A stretch of DNA of 64,000 nt from positions 1 through 64,000 of the IMG/VR virus record IMGVR_UViG_3300007735_000794, one strand, 5' to 3'. Position 1 is the first letter of the stretch. Every line of letters starts with the position of its first letter. A program made the translations under genes and the position numbers. This DNA comes from a virus. The notes beneath the pieces are model-generated. The model did not search any database. It worked only from the letters and a program-made list of their open reading frames with translations, and was not told the DNA's origin. This document shows positions 7,526 to 15,265 of the stretch, piece by piece.

Positions 7526-8065
7526 ATGCAGAAGCTCTTTATCAATTCATTCTTTCACTACCAGATTATCGAACGAAATGGCAAAAACGTCTTGATTCAA
7601 TTCGGTGATTTGTGCCCAAAAATGGGACACAGAAAAGAATATGATGTGAGTGAAGGTGTAGAATGTGGCGCGTGGAGCAAAGACGAGTTTGTCTCGTTTA
7701 ACTATGACCTTTCAAATGCAACGCATCTTTCAGAAGAAGAGCGTGCAGATAATCACATTGCCGAAGCGAATCCTGGCCCGACGAGGGGCATTGAATGCGG
7801 TGACGATTTTCGATATCATATTCAAGACGCCGATCCGTTGTTTCATAAATTCAACAAGCAAATGAAAGACAACAAAAAGCGCGCAGCAGCTCTTTTTAAT
7901 CAACTGGGCAAAGATGTCAAATCGATTGTTTGGTTCATCAAAGTAGATAATGACGCAGAATTTCTTGATGAAGTGATTCGAATCGAAAATCATCGAACGT
8001 TGAAGCCCAGAAAAACTTTGATCGCTGCATGCGAAAAACAATTGACCAAGCTGGAGCAAAAATGA
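7526..8065 (+). CDS. hypothetical protein, 179 aa
   Basis: First gene of the unit that also holds the SpoT-like and RlaP-like proteins. The N-terminal 40 residues are strand-like (FFHYQIIERNGKNVLIQFGD). The middle is acidic with paired Cys (GVECGAW, GIECGDD), and the C-terminal 80 residues are helical (KFNKQMKDNKKRAAALFNQL). It overlaps the next start by 4 bases. Function not recognised. Confidence 0.65.
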   Translation: MQKLFINSFFHYQIIERNGKNVLIQFGDLCPKMGHRKEYDVSEGVECGAWSKDEFVSFNYDLSNATHLSEEERADNHIAEANPGPTRGIECGDDFRYHIQDADPLFHKFNKQMKDNKKRAAALFNQLGKDVKSIVWFIKVDNDAEFLDEVIRIENHRTLKPRKTLIAACEKQLTKLEQK

Positions 8066-8508
8066 TGTCATTCCTCAATTCAGCCGTTCAGCAAGCAACA
8101 ATCGCTCACGAAGGTCAGCTCGACAAAGGTGGGCACGCATATATCTTGCATCCACTTCGAATCATGTATCGTCTTCGTACGCCTGATGAAGAGTTGATGT
8201 CGATCGCTGTTCTCCACGATTCGATCGAAGACTCTGCTGGGAAAGTGACGATCGAATCTCTCTCGTCGCTCGGCGCACCTTATCGCGTTCTCAAGGCATT
8301 GGAGTTGCTGACTCACGATCCTGCTGTCGACTATATGGACTACATCAAGAAGATTCAAAGTAATCCCGATGCTGTTCGTGTCAAGCTCGAGGATCTTCGC
8401 GACAACAGCGACATCACGAGGCTCAAGGGACTTCGTCAAAAGGATTTCGACAGGCTTGCACGATATTCGATTGCGTATCGTCATCTTATTCAATACGGTG
8501 AGAAGTAA
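8062..8508 (+). CDS. HD-domain (p)ppGpp hydrolase, SpoT/MESH1-like
   Basis: 148 residues; start at the ATG overlapping the previous stop. The metal-binding pattern of the SpoT hydrolase family is intact: HEGQLDKGGHAYILHPLRI (first His), AVLHDSIEDS (His-Asp) and VKLEDLRDNSDITR (Asp of the DLxDN motif). The synthetase domain is absent, as in small alarmone hydrolases (MESH1). The likely role is removal of (p)ppGpp or a related nucleotide during infection; the exact substrate cannot be read from sequence. Confidence 0.85.
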   Translation: MMSFLNSAVQQATIAHEGQLDKGGHAYILHPLRIMYRLRTPDEELMSIAVLHDSIEDSAGKVTIESLSSLGAPYRVLKALELLTHDPAVDYMDYIKKIQSNPDAVRVKLEDLRDNSDITRLKGLRQKDFDRLARYSIAYRHLIQYGEK

Positions 8509-9329
8509 TGGAAAATAGCGGTTTAGACTTTGACCTTAAACATCACACGATTCTTTGGACAATTGGCGGCAGTAGATGTTATGGAATACATACAAAAGAA
8601 TCTGATGTTGATACAAAAGGAATTTGTATTCCGCCTGCACGCTATTATCATGGCGCATTGAATACATTTGAACAAACAGATTCTCAGCAGCACCTCGAGT
8701 GTTTTCGTGATTTGTTGAATGAAGAAGAAACAAATGTTGCAGCAGGCTCAAAGCTTGAAGGCGTTGTTTATGAAGTAAGAAAGTTCATCAAGCTCGCGAC
8801 AGAATGCAATCCAAACATTCTTGATGTGCTATTCTGTCGCGACGAAGACGTCAGACTGATGACACCTTTGGGAAAATTGCTACGAAACAATAGGCAGCTT
8901 TTTGTCTCTGCAAGAGCGAAGCATTCGTTTTCGGGATACGCAATCGCACAAATGCGTCGTCTTGAAAATGACAAAAGCAATACGTTCAAAACAAGCAGAG
9001 GAAAAAATCGTCAAGATCTAACTGAAAAATACGGATACGACACAAAGTATGCTGCGCATCTTGTTAGATTGATGCGAATGTCACATGAAATAATGGACAG
9101 CGGTGCTGTGAATGTTTATCGTGGCAACATTGACGCCAATGAATTGATTCAAATTCGTCAAGGCGCATGGAAATACGAAGATGTAATTTCTTGGGCAAAA
9201 GCGCAAGATCAAAAGTTGACATTGAATTACAACAACGGGAAATACGCAATTCCGCATTCACCTGATAGAAACGCAATCAATAGTCTTTGTTGCGAAATCG
9301 TCGAACGTCATTTGGCGGGTGAAAAATGA
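8508..9329 (+). CDS. nucleotidyltransferase, RlaP-like (Pol beta superfamily)
   Basis: 273 residues; the start overlaps the previous stop by one base. The catalytic signature GGSRCYGIHTKESDVDTKGI (about residues 20-39) has the GS and DxD of the Pol-beta-type nucleotidyltransferase fold, in the Gxx(S/T)xxSDxDxxG form of the predicted nucleotidyltransferases grouped as RlaP. These are linked to RNA repair in bacteria. C-terminal helices (DTKYAAHLVRLMRMSHEIM) fit the usual helical domain. Likely role: nucleotide addition to RNA. Confidence 0.8.
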   Translation: MENSGLDFDLKHHTILWTIGGSRCYGIHTKESDVDTKGICIPPARYYHGALNTFEQTDSQQHLECFRDLLNEEETNVAAGSKLEGVVYEVRKFIKLATECNPNILDVLFCRDEDVRLMTPLGKLLRNNRQLFVSARAKHSFSGYAIAQMRRLENDKSNTFKTSRGKNRQDLTEKYGYDTKYAAHLVRLMRMSHEIMDSGAVNVYRGNIDANELIQIRQGAWKYEDVISWAKAQDQKLTLNYNNGKYAIPHSPDRNAINSLCCEIVERHLAGEK

Positions 9330-9613
9330 CTGACGACGATTTCGAAGAATACAGACAAAGATTTGTTGATTCTGACACGACTGGACACATTCGTTTTCAA
9401 AATTGTGATATTGTTGTGCCATGTAGATATGAGTGGGTGAGAAATGTCATGGGCGAAGCAATTCACAAAGTTGATCGTAAAGAAGTCGCGATTGTTATAG
9501 ATGCTAACGTCATCAGTATCTCCGTGGACCGCCTCGCCATACCTAGCATAAAAGTCATGAATAAATCCCAAGTGGGATACATATACTTCTATTCGCTTGT
9601 GAAAATATGTTAA
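9326..9613 (+). CDS. hypothetical protein, 95 aa
   Basis: ATGA overlap with the RlaP-like gene. Acidic N-terminus (MTDDDFEEYRQRFVD), then strands (HIRFQNCDIVVPCRYEW, EVAIVIDANVISISVDRLAI). Not recognised; it overlaps the next gene by 7 bases. Confidence 0.55.
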   Translation: MTDDDFEEYRQRFVDSDTTGHIRFQNCDIVVPCRYEWVRNVMGEAIHKVDRKEVAIVIDANVISISVDRLAIPSIKVMNKSQVGYIYFYSLVKIC

Positions 9614-9813
9614 ATGTAAATGATTGTGTCATCTTGCAGGGAAGGGCAGACAAATATCCATTTTGTGCAATCATCACAAAAATTTCATGTGACGAGATTG
9701 TATACAACATTTTCATGCCTGGAAAAATATTTGCAGTCAGATCGTCAGCAAGATCAAAGAATGAATTTGATGCACTTCTTGTTTGTAATCTGACACAAAA
9801 TAACCCAGACTGA
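9607..9813 (+). CDS. small SH3-like-type protein, 68 aa
   Basis: MLNVNDCVILQGRADKYPFC begins with the NDCVIL variant of the turn motif, then AIITKISCDEIVYNIFMPG supplies the second and third strands. It fits the local barrel pattern. Confidence 0.6.
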   Translation: MLNVNDCVILQGRADKYPFCAIITKISCDEIVYNIFMPGKIFAVRSSARSKNEFDALLVCNLTQNNPD

Positions 9814-9823
9814 GGAACAATAC

Positions 9824-10036
9824 ATGTTTGACAGAATGATGGGCGCTCTCGTTGATCATATTGTTACAATTATTGTAATTGGATGCATTGTGTGCGTAGT
9901 TACATTTTTGTATGAAATAAACGAAGTTCAGAAGAAGATTGAAGAACGACAAGCTGCTTGCGCAAAGAAATGTTACCCATACGTTTGGGCAGAGACAGCT
10001 GACGATCAGCGAGTATGCCTTTGTGGAAATGACTGA
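9824..10036 (+). CDS. small membrane protein with Cys-rich tail
   Basis: 70 residues. One transmembrane helix at about residues 10-30 (VDHIVTIIVIGCIVCVVTFL) is followed by a charged helix (EINEVQKKIEERQAACAKKC) and a Cys-containing end (RVCLCGND). GAGGAAC stands 8 bases before the ATG. Function unknown. Confidence 0.6.
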   Translation: MFDRMMGALVDHIVTIIVIGCIVCVVTFLYEINEVQKKIEERQAACAKKCYPYVWAETADDQRVCLCGND

Positions 10037-10236
10037 TGGAAGTGGGTGAATTAAGAATTGCAACATCAGGACTTCTATCTAGCGATGTCGGCGACGTTTT
10101 CATAATTGTAAATATTTACAGGACGCCCAATCAAGAAGGCGGAGTAGAATCAGTCGATGTTTATATGGGTGACACTGGCGTTTCACAATTTTGGTTAAAA
10201 AGTTACATTGAACAACATTCTCATGCATTAACATGA
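10036..10236 (+). CDS. small SH3-like-type protein, 66 aa
   Basis: The start overlaps the previous stop (TGATG). It opens MEVGELRIATSGLLSSDVGD, then VFIIVNIYRTPN and VESVDVYMGD, so the VGEL turn and strands are clear. It overlaps the next gene by 4 bases. Confidence 0.65.
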   Translation: MEVGELRIATSGLLSSDVGDVFIIVNIYRTPNQEGGVESVDVYMGDTGVSQFWLKSYIEQHSHALT

Positions 10237-10667
10237 ACGAAGGATGTCTTGTCAAGGTAATAGACAATGCAGCTTGCCGCGGTTTTGCATTGATCGTAGG
10301 TCGAACATATACAAAGAATCGAAGAACAGTCTTCCAAGATGGTAAAAGTTATACAATACATCTTTCGCTATTTACAGAGCGTTTGATGGCTAAATCATTC
10401 TTTAATAAGCTCAAACAGCGAAAAGGCGACGTTATTTGCATTACAAACAAAATATGGTGGTTTGGCGGTGGCGGGTATGACAATGAAATGTCTCGTTTTG
10501 CGCTTTTGATTGATGTTGTAGAATACGATAAGTATGAAAATGCATCACTTGCCTCAGAAGCTGAAACATGGTCAACAGGATATGAAAGTAATGTCATCGC
10601 ATATTTGCTTATTAACAACAAATTAAAACACGTCAGAATCACACAAGCAGATGTTGTATTTATATGA
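10233..10667 (+). CDS. tandem SH3-like-type protein, 144 aa
   Basis: Twice the usual length, with two barrel-like halves: MNEGCLVKVIDNAACRGFAL...ILVGRTYTKN at the start, and KRKGDVICITNKIWWFGGGG followed by SRFALLIDVVEYDKY from about residue 68. This suggests an intragenic duplication or fusion of two neighbours. ATGA overlaps at both ends. Confidence 0.65.
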   Translation: MNEGCLVKVIDNAACRGFALIVGRTYTKNRRTVFQDGKSYTIHLSLFTERLMAKSFFNKLKQRKGDVICITNKIWWFGGGGYDNEMSRFALLIDVVEYDKYENASLASEAETWSTGYESNVIAYLLINNKLKHVRITQADVVFI

Positions 10668-10933
10668 AAATTGGAACGCTTGTTAGAGTACTGAGCACGG
10701 CGAAATGGGTGCCGCACAATGTTTTTGCAGGTGATTATGCGATTCTTGTAAGCATTGACTGGGATAAAACAACACATCCTTACGGAATAAAAGATCGCGA
10801 CGGAAATGTAATGACTGGCCGCGGGAGATTTTTATTCTTGAATAAGTTTGAAGCTGATGACTTTGTGCATCAAAAAGCAAACATAAAGATGATGTTATAT
10901 GAATCGTTTGATGTGATTAGTGAAGCTCGGTGA
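10664..10933 (+). CDS. small SH3-like-type protein, 89 aa
   Basis: MKIGTLVRVLSTAKWVPHNV, then FAGDYAILVSIDWDKTTHPY and KDRDGNVMTGRGRFLFL: three strands and a Gly-rich hairpin. It is among the clearest barrel sequences of the array. It overlaps the next gene by 14 bases. Confidence 0.65.
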   Translation: MKIGTLVRVLSTAKWVPHNVFAGDYAILVSIDWDKTTHPYGIKDRDGNVMTGRGRFLFLNKFEADDFVHQKANIKMMLYESFDVISEAR

Positions 10934-11156
10934 TCTCATTCGAAAGAAACATAGTCACGCTTTCGTTGATGGAAAGTGGTGCGATGTAATTGCATTTTAT
11001 TGCGGTACTATTCCGAAAGGAACAAAGCATGATGATCACGGCTTTGTATACACGACATATTTAATTGATATCTACGTCGTCTATTTAGGCAAGAAAGATA
11101 CGAGTAGATATTTCGCAATATCAGATGAATGGGAAGTTTATCAGGAGTCTAATTAA
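10920..11156 (+). CDS. small SH3-like-type protein, 78 aa
   Basis: GTG start at 10920 within the preceding gene, giving (M)KLGDLIRKKHSHAFVDGKWC. The LGDLIR turn is followed by DVIAFYCGTIPKG and YLIDIYVVYLGKK. The downstream gene starts directly after its stop. Confidence 0.65.
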   Translation: MKLGDLIRKKHSHAFVDGKWCDVIAFYCGTIPKGTKHDDHGFVYTTYLIDIYVVYLGKKDTSRYFAISDEWEVYQESN

Positions 11157-11378
11157 ATGCGAGATGATCGAGACATATGTGTGGGCGATCTTTGCAGATT
11201 TAGACAAACTGGCAATATTGTACTCATTATCAATGAGTTTAAAGCTGAAAATCCTCGATGTGATGAAATAATTGATTATTTTGACATCTATTACACAGCA
11301 CAGTGCATGTTTTCTTCTTATTGGGAAAAAGAACACATTTCGCGTGCGCTCGACATCATAGTATCAGCACGTGTGTGA
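11157..11378 (+). CDS. small SH3-like-type protein, 73 aa
   Basis: ATG immediately after the previous stop. DICVGDLCRFRQTGNIVLII at residues 6-25 gives the VGDL turn and second strand; the C-terminal half is YFDIYYTAQCMFSSYW. The promoter at 11369 begins within its last codons. Confidence 0.65.
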   Translation: MRDDRDICVGDLCRFRQTGNIVLIINEFKAENPRCDEIIDYFDIYYTAQCMFSSYWEKEHISRALDIIVSARV

Positions 11379-11398
11379 TTGCATGCATATATTATAAT
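11369..11398 (+). promoter_or_regulatory. early-type promoter ACGTGTG-N17-TATAAT
   Basis: ACGTGTG 11369-11375, spacer 17, TATAAT 11393-11398, partly inside the preceding gene's 3' end. The next start at 11425 follows AAAGGAATTCG. Confidence 0.7.
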
Positions 11399-11424
11399 GT
11401 TTTTGTCTTAAAGGAATTCGAAAA

Positions 11425-11793
11425 ATGGGTGCGAATCTTCCGAAGATCCTCCGCGTTTCTCGCAAAGGACTCATGTCCGGTGCGAAGATGATCGTTCGTG
11501 GTCTCCAGAATACTGCGTCTCGTCGCTATGACGAAGCTGTAATCGATGAGCAGGTCGTCGACATGGAAATCGAAGAAATTGAGCAGATTGTCGAGACTCG
11601 CCGCCTCGATGAGATGTACTGCGAGCGGTCGTGGCGCCGCAAGCACAAAGACAATTCGCTGGGCGAGTTTTACGAAGACGATGATTATGATGACTTCGTA
11701 GCACAGCGTGAGTGGTGTGATGAATTCGAAGAGACGATCGATTATAAGCGCGCCGACGAAGCTGAAAATGAAACGTGGATCAATTGGGTGTAG
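11425..11793 (+). CDS. hypothetical charged protein, 122 aa
   Basis: A basic N-terminal 35 residues (LPKILRVSRKGLMSGAKMIV) is followed by an acidic helical remainder (VVDMEIEEIEQIVETRRLDE; EFYEDDDYDDFV). Third-position G/C use is higher than in its neighbours. A good ribosome site precedes the ATG. The charge split suggests a nucleic-acid or protein-binding adaptor, but no family is recognised. Confidence 0.65.
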   Translation: MGANLPKILRVSRKGLMSGAKMIVRGLQNTASRRYDEAVIDEQVVDMEIEEIEQIVETRRLDEMYCERSWRRKHKDNSLGEFYEDDDYDDFVAQREWCDEFEETIDYKRADEAENETWINWV

Positions 11794-11827
11794 AACAAAC
11801 ATCTCATCAAGTGTAGGAAATCACACA

Positions 11828-12202
11828 ATGATTACTGCAATCTGTTTCTTCATCGCATTTCTCGTTGGTGTTATTACGTGGTCTGCTTGGGAAGAGCTTA
11901 GCACCACGACGTTGCCTATCCTTGCAGCGCTGTTTTTCTTGTCTTACGTCGTCAATCTTTTGCTGTGCGGAATGACAATCGAAAATTCTGAACTGCTGAG
12001 TCGTGTGTATCTTGGCGGATGTAGTTGCGTGTTGTCAATCATTGCAATCTTTCTTGCAATCAGTGACATCATCGAAATCTTCAAGCGGCTGCTTTCAAAG
12101 CAATTCAGCTTCTCTGGAAACAGGGAAAAGCTGCTAATCTCGTCGTTCACTGTTTCAGTAACATTCGCAATCATTACTGCGTCAATCGCAATGTGGGTGT
12201 GA
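11828..12202 (+). CDS. polytopic membrane protein, 124 aa
   Basis: Four hydrophobic segments are visible: residues about 2-18 (ICFFIAFLVGVITW), 27-47 (LPILAALFFLSYVVNLLLCG), 58-80 (YLGGCSCVLSIIAIFLAISD) and 104-123 (FTVSVTFAIITASIAMWV). The ATG at 11828 is chosen because the sequence before it in frame is polar and non-conserved. An inner-membrane location is expected; function unknown. Confidence 0.65.
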   Translation: MITAICFFIAFLVGVITWSAWEELSTTTLPILAALFFLSYVVNLLLCGMTIENSELLSRVYLGGCSCVLSIIAIFLAISDIIEIFKRLLSKQFSFSGNREKLLISSFTVSVTFAIITASIAMWV

Positions 12203-12203
12203 C

Positions 12204-12437
12204 ATGAATGTCTGGGTGCTGTGTGAATGTCGTAAATGCTACATCGACTTCAAGGTGGAAATTCCGCCTGATGTCGAAAATTCTCTTGTCGGTGAACAAA
12301 TTAATCTCCACAGCGGATTTTCTGAATCGTATGGGATGACGACGTGTCCGAATGGTCATGCATCGCCCGCAGAATACTCGATTCATAGCGGGGGAACTGA
12401 GGACGATGTTTTTCCCGCGGGTCAGTGGAAAGCATAA
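12204..12437 (+). CDS. small zinc-ribbon-like protein, 77 aa
   Basis: Start one base after the previous stop. Two Cys knuckles, CECRKC near the N-terminus (residues 7-12) and CPNGH near residue 48, separated by about 36 residues, suggest a zinc ribbon. The rest is polar (SGGTEDDVFPAG). Possible nucleic-acid or protein binding. Confidence 0.55.
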   Translation: MNVWVLCECRKCYIDFKVEIPPDVENSLVGEQINLHSGFSESYGMTTCPNGHASPAEYSIHSGGTEDDVFPAGQWKA

Positions 12438-12445
12438 CTTCACAA

Positions 12446-12934
12446 ATGATCAAGAATAATACTAATCCCACGCTTAGCATGCTGATTCAAGAACATGCAG
12501 GCGTAGACGATTTCATGGCACATCTCGTCATTCAGGTGTGCTTGTCTTTTGCAACAGTGCTTATTTATGCTTCAACGCGCCGTCTTCCTGACGATATCGG
12601 GTTGATTATTACTGCAGCTTTTCATGTGATTATTACGCTATTTTTTGTTTTTGTCTTTGTCCACCATCTCATCGTGAAATGTAATGACACACGAATGAAG
12701 CTTGCAAGAATAGGTGCACTGAAAATTCAGCCGAATTCTGACTTGCTAATCTCAGTCGATAATTTTGTTTATACAGCAAGAGTTGAAGATGTGATGTATC
12801 TAAATGGATCGATTTATATTCACGTATCAAACATGATGCATGACTTTCTCCCGACTTCTTGGAGAAACGGTTTTTTGCGTTATGATGATGTCGATAATAT
12901 TGTGCAGGTTGTAAATGATTTTCAAACAAAGTGA
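12446..12934 (+). CDS. two-helix membrane protein with cytosolic SH3-like domain
   Basis: 162 residues from the ATG at 12446; an in-frame GTG at 12425 would overlap the upstream gene. Two membrane helices (about residues 27-46 and 54-76) precede a soluble C-terminus LKIQPNSDLLISVDNFVYTA...IYIHVSNM that matches the small barrels next door. It is a second case of a barrel attached to the membrane. It overlaps the next gene by 20 bases. Confidence 0.6.
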   Translation: MIKNNTNPTLSMLIQEHAGVDDFMAHLVIQVCLSFATVLIYASTRRLPDDIGLIITAAFHVIITLFFVFVFVHHLIVKCNDTRMKLARIGALKIQPNSDLLISVDNFVYTARVEDVMYLNGSIYIHVSNMMHDFLPTSWRNGFLRYDDVDNIVQVVNDFQTK

Positions 12935-13124
12935 TTTGATTCTTCGTAGAATCGATTTGAAATCACAAAATGTATACATTGACATCGTGTTAAGCGTGCG
13001 GAATGAATATGAATTGCTGGAAGTTGCTTATATAAAAAATGATAATTGGATTGTCGATATGCATGATGTCGACTACATTACTGCGCGCGTTGTTGAAATT
13101 GTTCACCCAGATGAGGATGACTAA
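12915..13124 (+). CDS. small SH3-like-type protein, 69 aa
   Basis: MIFKQSDLILRRIDLKSQNV, YIDIVLSVRNEYELLEVAYI and RVVEIVHPDEDD. The last motif (VVEIVHxD) recurs at the end of the 15266 and 15472 proteins, marking a closer subfamily. Confidence 0.65.
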   Translation: MIFKQSDLILRRIDLKSQNVYIDIVLSVRNEYELLEVAYIKNDNWIVDMHDVDYITARVVEIVHPDEDD

Positions 13125-13125
13125 C

Positions 13126-13296
13126 GTGGAAGTGGGGGAGCTATATGAGCTTGGTCTCGGTGGAATTTACTATTTGATTATCGCAATGAACGAAGAAACT
13201 GCGGAGGCGATGAGGTATGACACACAAGGACACGTTGATCATGTCATCGATCGTAATGCTATATTTACAATACTTTGTAAAATACACGTCAAATAA
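13126..13296 (+). CDS. small SH3-like-type protein, 56 aa
   Basis: GTG at 13126, one base after the preceding stop and behind GAGGA, gives (M)EVGELYELGLGGIYYLIIA, the same EVGEL opening as the gene at 10036. It is the shortest barrel-type gene with a clear motif. Confidence 0.6.
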   Translation: MEVGELYELGLGGIYYLIIAMNEETAEAMRYDTQGHVDHVIDRNAIFTILCKIHVK

Positions 13297-13305
13297 GATG
13301 CCGCA

Positions 13306-13572
13306 ATGAAGAAAGATCAAATCGTTCAAGTAGCACAGATTTCATACGGCGGCGCTGAAATGTTTAAACCGGGCACATTGCTCCATCTACGATGGGTATC
13401 TGGTAATGGGAGTAGATTTGCAATTTACATTGAACATGTGCTACTCGATGGTTTCACGTATGTAAAGATGTATGAATGTGAAAACAGACATAACAAAATT
13501 AACTTCATCATTTCCACATATTCAGAATCATATGTGATCAGACAAACCATTGAATATTTTGAAGCGACATGA
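13306..13572 (+). CDS. small SH3-like-type protein, 88 aa
   Basis: An extra N-terminal extension (MKKDQIVQVAQISYGGAEM) precedes FKPGTLLHLRWVSGNGSRFA and IYIEHVLLDGFTYVKMYECE. The FKPGTLL turn substitutes for VGDL. It overlaps the next gene by 4 bases. Confidence 0.6.
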   Translation: MKKDQIVQVAQISYGGAEMFKPGTLLHLRWVSGNGSRFAIYIEHVLLDGFTYVKMYECENRHNKINFIISTYSESYVIRQTIEYFEAT

Positions 13573-13763
13573 ATTCAGCATATGAACCCGCGGTTGATGA
13601 TGTGATTCTCTTGCGATACTCATCGGGTATTGTTCGCATTGCGAAAATTATTCGCATAGAATCAAGAGTCAATACACTCGAATATAACAAAGCATTAGAA
13701 CAATGGTGTCAGTGTGTGTGGAGTCATAACTACATCAAAAATGGCTTTGTTGAAAAGCTTTGA
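13569..13763 (+). CDS. small SH3-like-type protein, 64 aa
   Basis: PAVDDVILLRYSSGIVRIAK at residues 7-26, then IIRIESRVNTLEYNKALEQW. ATGA overlap at the start. It is the last gene before the promoter at 13791. Confidence 0.6.
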   Translation: MNSAYEPAVDDVILLRYSSGIVRIAKIIRIESRVNTLEYNKALEQWCQCVWSHNYIKNGFVEKL

Positions 13764-13790
13764 ACAAACGTAGATTGCTTATCATTTACT

Positions 13791-13820
13791 GCGTGCGCAA
13801 ATTAATTCGCGTTGTATAAT
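13791..13820 (+). promoter_or_regulatory. early-type promoter GCGTGCG-N17-TATAAT
   Basis: GCGTGCG 13791-13797, spacer 17, TATAAT 13815-13820. It drives the 13848-15947 run. Confidence 0.7.
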
Positions 13821-13847
13821 CGTATTACAGAAAAGGTATTTCGAACA

Positions 13848-14054
13848 ATGACTGTCAAAGACCTCATCGAAAAGCTGAAGACGTTTCCGCCCGACTATGA
13901 AGTCATCACGCTTGATGCTGATGGGCGTGAAGAGTCGGGTGTTGTGAATGCAGTCTTAGGCAAGATTCTTGAAATCGAAGTGGGTGAAGACTCCTTCGTT
14001 CAGGATGAGCCGAGTGATGAAGAAATGGGCTGCGTCGCAATCTACACTTTCTAG
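13848..14054 (+). CDS. small phage protein of the KVKxLhxxLxxhxxDxEV type
   Basis: 68 residues from the ATG at 13848, which follows AAAGGTATTTC; earlier in-frame sequence overlaps the promoter. MTVKDLIEKLKTFPPDYEVI then TLDADGREESGVVNAVLGK. It is a probable paralogue of the gene at 1816-2031 and of widespread uncharacterised phage proteins of this outline. Confidence 0.65.
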   Translation: MTVKDLIEKLKTFPPDYEVITLDADGREESGVVNAVLGKILEIEVGEDSFVQDEPSDEEMGCVAIYTF

Positions 14055-14070
14055 TCGCAGAGAGATCGCA

Positions 14071-14301
14071 ATGAAACAGCTCATCAATCAAATCGCAGCA
14101 CAGATTGTCAAGTGGGCAGTCATGCGCATCAGCAATCATCCGAGGCAGCATGTCTTGCGTATCTGTAAAGATCATCACTTTGCATTGATTCGCGGTGAAA
14201 CTGTATATGTTGTCGGGAAAACAGACGACAGTCTTCTTGTCAGGTGCTGGTTTCCCAAGCTTCAAGTAGAAATCAATCTCAATCCCGCAAGCTTTGAGTG
14301 A
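14071..14301 (+). CDS. small SH3-like-type protein, 76 aa
   Basis: ATG at 14071 chosen because it follows AGAGAG (14059-14064) and earlier frame sequence lies in the previous gene. A helical N-terminus (LINQIAAQIVKWAVMRI) leads to HFALIRGETVYVVGKTDDSL and RCWFPKLQVEINLNP, a compact barrel-like part. Confidence 0.6.
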   Translation: MKQLINQIAAQIVKWAVMRISNHPRQHVLRICKDHHFALIRGETVYVVGKTDDSLLVRCWFPKLQVEINLNPASFE

Positions 14302-14310
14302 GGCATCAAT

Positions 14311-14583
14311 ATGAAGTTCAATGCATTCGCAATCTTCTCGCAAAGCAAAGGCTTCTATCACGCTGGGTCAATGTCAGACTACGACGGCGACTATCGAGTC
14401 CACGAATGGTCTGTCAAAGATGATGTTGACGGCATCATCGACTATTACGCCACGTCTGACGCAGCAAATGATGCGCTGAATGTGATGAAGCAAGAATACA
14501 AAAACACCTGCACATCTTGTCCTGAAGACGCATGTGTCGTCGCAATCGAAATCATGATTAAGCGCACAACTGCGGGGATGTAG
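14311..14583 (+). CDS. hypothetical protein, 90 aa
   Basis: MKFNAFAIFSQSKGFYHAGS, a tandem acidic turn (YDGDYRVHEW) and helical centre (SDAANDALNVMKQEYKN), then a Cys pair (CTSCPEDAC) and a final strand (VVAIEIMIKR). An alpha/beta domain with a possible metal site. The next gene starts 7 bases later. Unknown. Confidence 0.6.
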   Translation: MKFNAFAIFSQSKGFYHAGSMSDYDGDYRVHEWSVKDDVDGIIDYYATSDAANDALNVMKQEYKNTCTSCPEDACVVAIEIMIKRTTAGM

Positions 14584-14589
14584 ACAAAA

Positions 14590-14775
14590 ATGAACAACAA
14601 CGACATGTACAGCTTCTACTTCCAAGACACGTTCGTGCGCGTCGAATGGTGGGATCATCCTGAAAATCATGCAGGCCCGTGGCGGTCTGCATATGATGCG
14701 TTGAATGCATTCTACAGAACTGGTATGGGGTCAGAACCCGCAGATGCATGCTACGTTCTGTTGACTGAATCGTAA
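14590..14775 (+). CDS. hypothetical protein, 61 aa
   Basis: MNNNDMYSFYFQDTFVRVEW opens with strands; the Trp/His-rich middle (WWDHPENHAGPWRSAYDAL) precedes a short helix and a final YVLLTES strand. It resembles the previous gene in size and strand order (AYDALNAFY, compare AANDALNVM), so the two may be related. Confidence 0.55.
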   Translation: MNNNDMYSFYFQDTFVRVEWWDHPENHAGPWRSAYDALNAFYRTGMGSEPADACYVLLTES

Positions 14776-14804
14776 GCTGTTGCAATTCGTGCAAGATTGA
14801 TTGT

Positions 14805-15059
14805 ATGAAACAAGCGCTGAACAAACACAACGTCAGCGTTGGTGAGCTTGTTTGTTTGTGTGAAATGCATGGCAAAGAAAAATTTCGCTATTTTATTTTG
14901 ATTTTGGCAACGACAAATGATTCTGTTGAAGCTTTTGACTTTGAACTACAAGCGCCATGCTGGCTCTATTACGAAACAATCAACGAGTTCTTTGACTACA
15001 AGATAAGCAAATGTCGACAAAGGCAAACGGAGAAAACAAAAAATGAACACAAAATTTGA
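14805..15059 (+). CDS. small SH3-like-type protein with basic tail, 84 aa
   Basis: HNVSVGELVCLCEMHGKEKF at residues 8-27 and RYFILILATTNDSVEAFDFE supply the VGEL turn and strands. The last 20 residues are basic (KCRQRQTEKTKNEHKI). It overlaps the next gene by 17 bases. Confidence 0.6.
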   Translation: MKQALNKHNVSVGELVCLCEMHGKEKFRYFILILATTNDSVEAFDFELQAPCWLYYETINEFFDYKISKCRQRQTEKTKNEHKI

Positions 15060-15264
15060 CAATGTAAAGATCGACCAACTCACGGAAAGTGAGCGAATTG
15101 AGCTTTTGTGCAAGATCGAAGAACTTGTTGCTGATATGCCTTCGCTTACAGTTGACGCGCCCGGGCATATATTCGACGAGTATGCATGCTGTGGGGGTGC
15201 TACGAATCACGGACATGACAAAAATTGTTCTATCGGTCAATTGCGAAAGATCTTTGGCTACTAA
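15043..15264 (+). CDS. hypothetical Cys/His protein, 73 aa
   Basis: The N-terminal half is helical (ESERIELLCKIEELVADMP). The C-terminal half carries a compact cluster CCGGATNHGHDKNC (residues about 48-61), which could be a zinc site. Unknown. Confidence 0.55.
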   Translation: MNTKFDNVKIDQLTESERIELLCKIEELVADMPSLTVDAPGHIFDEYACCGGATNHGHDKNCSIGQLRKIFGY

Positions 15265-15265
15265 A

